Shown: piece by piece, positions 13,534 to 18,185 of the stretch
Position numbering within the stretch: position 1 is the stretch's first letter
Layout of the letters: each line of letters opens with the position of its first letter
DNA from: Streptomyces roseochromogenus subsp. oscitans DS 12.976
GTDB taxonomy: Bacteria > Actinomycetota > Actinomycetes > Streptomycetales > Streptomycetaceae
DNA: 18,185 bases
Direction: 5' to 3'
NCBI RefSeq assembly: GCF_000497445.1
Contig: NZ_CM002285.1
Coordinates: forward strand, 3,823,718 to 3,841,902
Program-made: the position numbers and the translations under genes
Notes under the pieces: model-generated
Seen by the model: the letters and a program-made list of their open reading frames with translations, nothing else
Told to the model about the DNA's origin: nothing
Databases searched by the model: none

Positions 13534-14808
13534 CTACTTCGTGGTGGTGCTGCCGCGGCGGTTGGTCCGCCACAGCTGATAGAGGTGCTTCGCGCCCGGG
13601 CGCACGAAGCGGGCGAGCATCGTGAGGAACGGCAGCGGGTCGTCACCCGCGAGCCAGGCCAGCTCCGTCCCGCTCGCCCGGGCCGGCGCGTGCGGCGTCG
13701 TATAGCCGCTGCGGCGGTAGGCGAGGAGGGCGGGGAGGTCGATGTTCTCCACGATGTAGCGGTGGCCGGCGCGCTGTTCCCCCTCCGGTACGGCGCGGCC
13801 GGTCAGATTCAGGTGCATCGCGCGTACGACGTCCACGCCCGACTCGTTCTCGAAGAGGCGGAACTGGGCGCCCATGCGCGGGTTGAAGTCCAGGAGCTTG
13901 TACTGTCCGTCGCGCCGGTCGAAGCGCAGGTCGAGGTCGATGATGCCGCTGTAGCCGATCTGTTTGATGAAACGCGCGACGAGGTCGGTGAGTTCCGGGT
14001 TGTCGACGACGTACGCGTTCGCCGTCATACCGGCGTGCGGCGGCCATGAGCGGACCTTGACGCCGGTGAACAGCGCGAGGGGGCTGGAGTCCTGGTCGAA
14101 GCAGGCGTGCACGATCCAGTCCTCGGCCTCCTCGCGCGGCAGGTACTCCTGGAGGATCACGCCCGGTTCGTCGCCCCAGTCACGGGCGAGGGTGAGCAGG
14201 CCCTCGCGGGTGGCGATCCTCGTGGTGCCGTTGACCGCGGGCCTGCTGCGCCGGACGAACGCCTCGCGGTTCTTGGCCACCACGGGGAAGCGGGCCGTGT
14301 CGGCGAAGGCGACGATGTCGTCGTACGACTCCGGGAACGCCGACGCGGGGCTCGCGATGCCGTGCTCCACACACAGTTCGTGCAGGCCCTGCTTGCTGGC
14401 GAGCCGGCGCGGCAGCGCGGGGTCGACCCGCGGGAAGAGAAAGGATCCGGCCAGCTCGTCCTGGTGCTCGGCGATCAGTACGGCGGCCTCCTCGTCGGTC
14501 GGGACGAGGACGCTGGGACGGCCGATACGGCGGCCGATGCGCAGCAGGCCCTCGACCAGGTGGCCGGGGTCCTCAGCACCGGTCGTCGGCCACACGAAGG
14601 CCTTCTTCAGGTAACGCGAGGAGGCCGCGGGCGTGTAAGCGTCCTCGGTGACGGCATACATGGGCACGCCGAGCCGGCCCAGGCTGCGGATCGCTCCGAC
14701 GCCGCCATGGTGCAGCGGATAGTCGCCGAACTTGACGATCAGTCCCGGCACATCACGGTCCGCCTCGAACGGCACACCGACGACACTTTCGGCCACGGGT
14801 CCCCCCAC
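13534..14808 (-). CDS. ATP-grasp ligase (carboxylate-amine ligase-like)
   Basis: This protein of about 424 residues has the ATP-grasp plan: a pre-ATP-grasp Rossmann-like domain (GLIVKFGDYPLHHGGVGAIRSLGRLGVPMYAVTED), a nucleotide lobe (FPVVAKNREAF, then VILQEYLP) and a Mg2+-binding strand pair GIIDLDLRFD and KLLDFNPRMG (the DFNPR at ~307-311). Such enzymes activate a carboxylate as acyl phosphate and join it to an amine. The Glu/Asp and Asn ligands are present, so it looks active. Two GTG starts, 14808 and 14796, each have a G-rich Shine-Dalgarno; the open frame to 15900 is only antisense to the fumarylacetoacetase gene. It is followed by a flavin monooxygenase-like gene. Substrates unknown. 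Confidence 0.9.
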   Translation of the reverse strand: MGGPVAESVVGVPFEADRDVPGLIVKFGDYPLHHGGVGAIRSLGRLGVPMYAVTEDAYTPAASSRYLKKAFVWPTTGAEDPGHLVEGLLRIGRRIGRPSVLVPTDEEAAVLIAEHQDELAGSFLFPRVDPALPRRLASKQGLHELCVEHGIASPASAFPESYDDIVAFADTARFPVVAKNREAFVRRSRPAVNGTTRIATREGLLTLARDWGDEPGVILQEYLPREEAEDWIVHACFDQDSSPLALFTGVKVRSWPPHAGMTANAYVVDNPELTDLVARFIKQIGYSGIIDLDLRFDRRDGQYKLLDFNPRMGAQFRLFENESGVDVVRAMHLNLTGRAVPEGEQRAGHRYIVENIDLPALLAYRRSGYTTPHAPARASGTELAWLAGDDPLPFLTMLARFVRPGAKHLYQLWRTNRRGSTTTK

Positions 14809-14824
14809 GTGTCCCCCCTTTGGA

Positions 14825-14843
14825 ACGGACCCACCCCGTCCGT
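14825..14843 (-). other. Small hairpin in the ATP-grasp mRNA leader
   Basis: ACGGAC (14825-14830) and GTCCGT (14838-14843) pair around a 7-nt loop. The hairpin falls between the proposed transcription start and the G-rich ribosome-binding site of the ATP-grasp gene and could influence its translation. Confidence 0.3.
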
Positions 14844-14854
14844 GTCCCCAAAGG

Positions 14855-14884
14855 ACGCTAAGCCGGAATTGCCGCCTCCGACAA
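14855..14884 (-). promoter_or_regulatory. Putative promoter of the ATP-grasp/monooxygenase operon
   Basis: On the minus strand TTGTCG (14879-14884), an 18-bp spacer and TAGCGT (14855-14860) match a Streptomyces housekeeping promoter well. The start would be near 14848, about 40 nt before GTG 14808. Confidence 0.5.
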
Positions 14885-14998
14885 GGCCCATTCGGACATT
14901 GCGAACTCTTTAGACAGGGTGCGAGCAACCTTTCGAAGACATCGCTACACGCGCGTTTCGGACACCCATGAGGGTGCTGCTCGAGGCACTGCCCAAGA

Positions 14999-15022
14999 CA
15001 CGCGTTGCGGCCGTAACGTGTG
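14999..15022. promoter_or_regulatory. 24-bp imperfect palindrome, likely operator of the fumarylacetoacetase gene
   Basis: The arms CACGCGTT (14999-15006) and AACGTGTG (15015-15022), with a mostly symmetric GC centre, pair at 10 of 12 positions. The site ends 59 bp upstream of the chosen ATG. TetR, IclR or MarR-type repressors of aromatic catabolism use dyads of this kind. No such regulator gene lies in the window. Confidence 0.4.
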
Positions 15023-15081
15023 GCGCGACCATATGGAACGCATCGCCACGCACGGCCCGGATGAGAGTGAGGCAGTACCCC

Positions 15082-16299
15082 ATGCCCCCCTTCGACGTCC
15101 CCGAGGGCGACCCCTTCGGCCCGCACAACCTCCCCTATGGCGTGTTCTCGCCGTCCGGCAGCACGGAACGGAGGGTCGGTGTCCGGTTCGGGGACCACGT
15201 CCTCGACGCGGGCGCCGCTGCCGCCGCCCTGGGCTCGCCGTACCACTCCCTGCTCGCGCGGCCCACCCTCAACGCGCTGCTCGCCGCCGGCCGCCCGGTC
15301 TGGTCGGACGTACGGCGCGTGATCACGTCCTGGATCACGGACCCCGCGCACCACGAGGCGGTCGAGCCGCTGTTCCGCCATCTCTCCGAGGTAACCCTGC
15401 ACCTGCCCTTCGAGGTGGCGGACTACGTCGACTTCTACGCCTCGGAGAACCACGCGCGAAACGTCGGCCAGATCTTCCGCCCGGACGCCGCGGACTCCCT
15501 CACCCCCAACTGGAAGCACCTGCCGATCGGTTACCACGGCCGCTCCGGCACGGTGGTGGTCTCCGGCACGGACGTCGTACGGCCGTCCGGGCAGCGCAAG
15601 GCGCCGGCCGATCCGGCGCCCGTCTTCGGCCCGTCGGTCCGGCTGGACATCGAGGCCGAGGTCGGCTTCGTCGTGGGCGTGCCGTCCGCGCTGGGCAGCC
15701 CGGTCGCACTGGCCGACTTCCGTGACCACGTGTTCGGCCTCTGTCTGCTGAACGACTGGTCCGCGCGGGACATCCAGGCCTGGGAGTACGTCCCTCTCGG
15801 CCCCTTCCTCGGCAAGTCCTTCGCCACCTCGGTGTCGGCGTGGATCACCCCGCTGGAAGCGCTGGAGCACGCGCGCGTGGCGCCTCCCGAGCGCACGCAC
15901 CCGCTACTGCCCTATCTGGACGACTCGGCGCCCGGCAACGAGGCCGGCGGCTACGACCTTCGCATCTCCGTCGCGATCAACGGCCATGTGGTCTCCGAGC
16001 CGCCCTTTTCGACGATGTACTGGACCGCCGCCCAGCAGCTCGCCCACATGACGGTGAACGGCGCTTCCCTGCGCACCGGCGACCTCTACGGCTCGGGCAC
16101 GGTGAGCGGTCCCGAGGAACGCCAGCGCGGCTCCCTGCTGGAGCTGACCTGGAACGGTCAGGACCCCCTCGAACTCCCCGACGGCAAGCGGGCCTTCCTG
16201 GAGGACGGCGACGTGGTGACCCTGTCGGCCTGGGCTCCCGGGGCGGACGGGCGCCGCGTCGGACTGGGGGAGGTCAGCGGGCGGGTCGTGGCGGGGTGA
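15082..16299 (+). CDS. fahA: Fumarylacetoacetase
   Basis: This 405-residue enzyme hydrolyses 4-fumarylacetoacetate to fumarate and acetoacetate, the last step of tyrosine/homogentisate breakdown. Residues known from the mouse enzyme are matched with a constant offset of 8-9: D117 and H124 in DYVDFYASENHARNVG, R133 in IFRP, Y151 in IGYHGRSG, E191 and E193 in DIEAEVGF, D225 and R229 in NDWSARDIQ, K245 in FLGKSFATS. Metal ligands and the catalytic His-Glu-Lys set are therefore present. ATG 15082 begins the usual MPPFDVPEGDPFGPHNLPYGV start and follows GAGTGAGG; in-frame ATGs at 15061 and 14968 are possible but cross the operator region. No other tyrosine-catabolic gene lies in the window. Confidence 0.97.
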   Translation: MPPFDVPEGDPFGPHNLPYGVFSPSGSTERRVGVRFGDHVLDAGAAAAALGSPYHSLLARPTLNALLAAGRPVWSDVRRVITSWITDPAHHEAVEPLFRHLSEVTLHLPFEVADYVDFYASENHARNVGQIFRPDAADSLTPNWKHLPIGYHGRSGTVVVSGTDVVRPSGQRKAPADPAPVFGPSVRLDIEAEVGFVVGVPSALGSPVALADFRDHVFGLCLLNDWSARDIQAWEYVPLGPFLGKSFATSVSAWITPLEALEHARVAPPERTHPLLPYLDDSAPGNEAGGYDLRISVAINGHVVSEPPFSTMYWTAAQQLAHMTVNGASLRTGDLYGSGTVSGPEERQRGSLLELTWNGQDPLELPDGKRAFLEDGDVVTLSAWAPGADGRRVGLGEVSGRVVAG

Positions 16300-16306
16300 A
16301 CGCCAT

Positions 16307-16330
16307 CTTGTAGCAAGAGCTTGACACAAG
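16307..16330. promoter_or_regulatory. Operator module 1 (CTTGTA-N12-CACAAG) overlapping a TTGACA -35
   Basis: CTTGTA (16307-16312) and CACAAG (16325-16330) are near-perfect inverse half sites 12 bp apart. The right part contains the consensus -35 TTGACA (16321-16326), which has a CATCTT at 16345-16350 (18-bp spacing) as possible -10. The module matches 18 of 24 positions of module 2, 41 bp downstream. Confidence 0.55.
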
Positions 16331-16347
16331 CCTGGCGGAGCCTGCAT

Positions 16348-16384
16348 CTTGTACTCACCGCTTGATACAAGCGGTGAGTACAAG
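16348..16384. promoter_or_regulatory. 37-bp perfect palindrome, operator module 2 of the GntR operon
   Basis: Arms of 17 bp (16348-16364 and 16368-16384) are perfectly inverse around ATA. Within them CTTGTA-N12-TACAAG (16348-16371) repeats module 1 at a 41-bp distance, and the core CTTGATACAAG (16361-16371) recurs as CTTGACACAAG at 16320-16330. The palindrome ends 22 bp before the ATG of the membrane protein. YtrA-type GntR proteins bind dyads of similar form (in B. subtilis I recall AGTGTA-N13-TACACT). It could also fold as an RNA hairpin. Confidence 0.65.
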
Positions 16385-16406
16385 TCGTGCTTCCACGGGG
16401 ACTTCC

Positions 16407-17186
16407 ATGACCGATCTCGACGTGACCCTCCCATCGGCCGCCACGCGGGGCCCGGTCGACCGCTACGCCCGCTGGACGGGGGTCGCCACGGGCGCCCTGG
16501 CGGCCTGCCTGCTGTCCCCCCTCGACCACGGCAACGGCGTCCTGTACGCCCTCCCGGCGTTCGGACTGTGCGCGGTCGCCGGCGTCCTGGCCGGCGACGC
16601 GCTGACCGCGCCGGCCCGTGGAGCCGTCCGCACCGCCGGGCTCCAGCCGCGCCGGGTACGCGACTACGCGCCGCCCCGGATGACCTCGCTGCTGGCCGTC
16701 CTCGCGGTCGCCCTGGTGGCGCTGCTGGCGACGGCAGGCGCGGTGGCCTCGCCGGACGAACTGGGACGGGCGGGCCGTCAACTCGCCCTGACCTGCAACG
16801 GGGTGACCGAGGCGCACGGCCCCTGGCCCGGCCTGTACTACGGCCTGCCCGTGCTGGCCTCCCTCGCCGTCGCCACGGGCGCCTGCGGCTGGTCCCTGCG
16901 GCGCATCGCCACCCGGCCCGGTGACGAGCAGTCCCGCCGTGACCGCTCGCTGGCGATCGTCGCCGCCTGGGGGATCGTCGTCTCCACCTCGCTGCTGGGC
17001 GCGGCCGTGACGGCCTCGGCCGCCCTGCTGCGCATGAGCTGCGACGGGACCGCGGGAACCGTGTCGACTGGGTTCCTGGTGCCGCTGGCCCTGGTCTCGC
17101 TGGTGACCGCTCCGTGGCTGCTCTTCACCGTCTGCTCGCCCCGGGCGGGGCGGCTCCGCGGGGCGGACCGAGGGGTGCGCCGGTGA
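16407..17186 (+). CDS. Multi-pass membrane protein coupled to a GntR regulator, function unknown
   Basis: This 259-residue protein has about five or six hydrophobic segments (near 31-65, 90-112, 145-165, 183-212, 222-245) and no recognised catalytic motif. A conserved-looking extracytoplasmic stretch between helices contains LALTCNGVTEAHGPWPG, and a later loop contains LRMSCDGTAG, so two Cys-containing loops may be disulfide-linked. Such proteins are often found beside YtrA-type GntR regulators in actinomycetes, sometimes as part of ABC exporters or as stand-alone DUF1648-like proteins, but I cannot assign it to a family. ATG 16407 follows GGGGA. Its stop overlaps the next start as GTGA, so the two are translationally coupled. 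Confidence 0.85.
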   Translation: MTDLDVTLPSAATRGPVDRYARWTGVATGALAACLLSPLDHGNGVLYALPAFGLCAVAGVLAGDALTAPARGAVRTAGLQPRRVRDYAPPRMTSLLAVLAVALVALLATAGAVASPDELGRAGRQLALTCNGVTEAHGPWPGLYYGLPVLASLAVATGACGWSLRRIATRPGDEQSRRDRSLAIVAAWGIVVSTSLLGAAVTASAALLRMSCDGTAGTVSTGFLVPLALVSLVTAPWLLFTVCSPRAGRLRGADRGVRR

Positions 17187-17569
17187 GTGGCGCGGCCGTC
17201 CGGGTCGACACGACCAGCCCGGTCCCGCCGTACGAGCAGATCCGCGCCCAGCTCGCCGCCCTGATCAGCAGCGGACAGCTGGCCGAGGGCGAGCGGCTGC
17301 CGACCGTACGGCAACTGGCCGCGGACCTCGGCCTGGCGGCGGGCACCGTGGCCCGCGCCTACCGCGAACTGGAGGCCGCGTCCCTGATCCGGACCCGGCG
17401 CGGCGCGGGCACGCGCGTGGCCCCTCCGCCACCGGGCGCCCGCCGCCACGAGACAGCGGAACTCGCCGCCGGAACCAGGGACTTCGTGGCCTGGGCGGTG
17501 GCCTTGGAGTTCGGAGAGGACGACATCCTGGAGGCGGTACGGCAAGCCCTGCGGGCGCGGAAGACGTAA
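17183..17569 (+). CDS. GntR-family transcriptional regulator, YtrA subfamily
   Basis: The 128-residue protein has the GntR winged helix at residues 15-80 (PPYEQIRAQLAALISSGQLAEGERLPTVRQLAADLGLAAGTVARAYRELEAASLIRTRRGAGTRV) and only a ~45-residue helical C-terminal tail, too short for FadR, HutC or MocR effector domains. That size defines the YtrA subfamily, usually autoregulators of linked membrane or ABC transporter genes. It starts at GTG 17183, overlapping the membrane-protein stop by four bases. The expected target is its own operon through the palindromic modules at 16307-16384; that binding is inferred. Confidence 0.94.
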   Translation: MSGAAVRVDTTSPVPPYEQIRAQLAALISSGQLAEGERLPTVRQLAADLGLAAGTVARAYRELEAASLIRTRRGAGTRVAPPPPGARRHETAELAAGTRDFVAWAVALEFGEDDILEAVRQALRARKT

Positions 17570-17650
17570 GACCACCACTCCCCGCGGGCGGGCAAGCCGG
17601 ACATGCGGGAAGCAGAGTGCGGGAACCACGAGACGGATCACTGCCGAGAC

Positions 17651-17680
17651 CTGACTCCCGCGGCTCCTCACCGTCATACT
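17651..17680 (+). promoter_or_regulatory. Possible promoter of the M56 peptidase gene
   Basis: CTGACT (17651-17656), an 18-bp spacer and CATACT (17675-17680) are a fair promoter match about 110 bp upstream of the M56 start. The leader would include the 13-bp tandem repeat. Confidence 0.3.
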
Positions 17681-17688
17681 GGGCGGAC

Positions 17689-17714
17689 ACGCACACGCAC
17701 CACGCACACGCACC
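17689..17714. repeat. 13-bp perfect tandem repeat
   Basis: ACGCACACGCACC occurs twice at 17689-17701 and 17702-17714, followed by further ACGCG-rich sequence, in the gap before the M56 gene. Confidence 0.7.
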
Positions 17715-17792
17715 ACGCGACGCGCCCTCGGCGCATCGCCCCGCACCACCCGACACCCGCACAACTCTCCGACCAGGAACCGGAGCCCCGGC

Positions 17793-18185
17793 ATGACCGT
17801 CTGCCTGCTCCTGCTGAGCGCCGTCGCCCTGACGGCCGCCCTGCCGGCACCGCGCGCGCTGACCCGTGCCACCTGGCCCGACCGGGAACCCGTGGTCGCG
17901 CTGTGGGTGTGGCAGTGCCTGGTCGCCACCGTCCTGCTGTGCTGCCTGGCCGCCCTGATCCTGGGCACGGCAGCCGTCTTCCACACCGTCCGCGACCGCG
18001 TGTTCGCCCCCGCACCGCCCTCCGTCACCGCCGCCTACGACCTCTCCTCCGCACCGGTGTGGGCCGCCGCCCTCACCGTACTGCTGGCCTGCGGGGCGGC
18101 TTGGACGACGGCGATGCTGGCCCGGGAACTCGTCGAGGCGCGCCGCAGCCGCGGCCAGGCCCGCGCGCAGCTGCGCGAGCGCGCC
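17793..18185 (+). CDS. M56/BlaR1-type integral membrane metallopeptidase (N-terminal part, cut by window end)
   Basis: Translation from ATG 17793 stays open for 131 codons to the window edge. It starts MTVCLLLLSAVALTAALPAPRAL, followed by RATWPDREPVVALWVWQCLVATVLLCCLAALILG and, after a loop with VFAPAPPSVTAAYDL, a third membrane helix. This N-terminal pattern (helix, W-x-x-R-x-P-x-x-A-L-W-x-W-Q, helix) is typical of actinobacterial M56 peptidases related to BlaR1 and MecR1. The zinc-binding HExxH would lie beyond the window. The ATG is preceded by CGGAG. M56 genes are usually beside a BlaI repressor; upstream here is instead the GntR operon, so a BlaI gene would have to lie elsewhere. Confidence 0.75.
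   Translation, partial: MTVCLLLLSAVALTAALPAPRALTRATWPDREPVVALWVWQCLVATVLLCCLAALILGTAAVFHTVRDRVFAPAPPSVTAAYDLSSAPVWAAALTVLLACGAAWTTAMLARELVEARRSRGQARAQLRERA

Noticed and set aside
11961..13625. 554-codon plus-strand frame
   Set aside because: Antisense to the HAD phosphatase and the monooxygenase; no recognisable motif.
14968..15081. Upstream ATG for fumarylacetoacetase
   Set aside because: It would add 38 residues not seen in the family and run through the palindrome and likely promoter.
14809..15900. N-terminal extension of the ATP-grasp frame to 788 codons
   Set aside because: The extra part is antisense to the fumarylacetoacetase gene and lacks domain character; the ATP-grasp fold starts near GTG 14808/14796 behind good ribosome-binding sites.

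Overview
The window looks like chromosomal DNA of a Streptomyces or a close actinomycete relative. GC content is very high, many starts are GTG, spacers are short, and the gene set is typical of the genus: HxlR and GntR regulators, a LolA-like anchored protein in a bacterium without an outer membrane, a secreted transglycosylase behind a ydaO-type c-di-AMP riboswitch, and an M56 peptidase. I see no rRNA, tRNA, IS element, phage gene or CRISPR array. Most genes look like conserved core-type genes, so the less expected content is mainly in regulatory DNA and repeats.

Layout. 1-1400: divergent HxlR repressor and NmrA/QorB-type NAD(P)-binding oxidoreductase sharing an operator-like palindrome. 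1500-3043: RarD-type EamA transporter, then a VOC (glyoxalase-fold) protein. 3069-5110: divergent Pro/Ala-rich TPR-like protein (-) and flavodoxin-fold NAD(P)H:FMN reductase (+). 5125-9804: a minus-strand block read from right to left as long-chain polyprenyl diphosphate synthase, membrane-anchored LolA-like protein, ABC ATPase and ABC permease. 9805-10626: long regulatory gap with a Crp-like site, AT-rich patches and the riboswitch. 10627-11121: secreted transglycosylase. 11122-11338: 27-bp tandem repeats. 11339-12151: Cof-type HAD phosphatase (-). 12285-14808: ATP-grasp ligase followed by a flavin monooxygenase-like enzyme (- operon). 15082-16299: fumarylacetoacetase, the last step of tyrosine/homogentisate breakdown. 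16407-17569: membrane protein and YtrA-type GntR regulator, translationally coupled behind a 37-bp perfect palindrome. 17793-end: an M56/BlaR1-type metallopeptidase cut by the window edge.

How the genes may work together. The ABC pair overlaps by 14 bp and surely forms one exporter; the LolA-like protein directly upstream may serve it. The riboswitch should tie cell-wall cleavage to c-di-AMP, probably with cAMP-Crp input. The GntR protein probably represses its own operon through two related operator modules set 41 bp apart, one overlapping a TTGACA -35 box. The ATP-grasp/monooxygenase pair is the best candidate for an undescribed small biosynthetic unit. All family calls come from reading motifs; no database search was possible.
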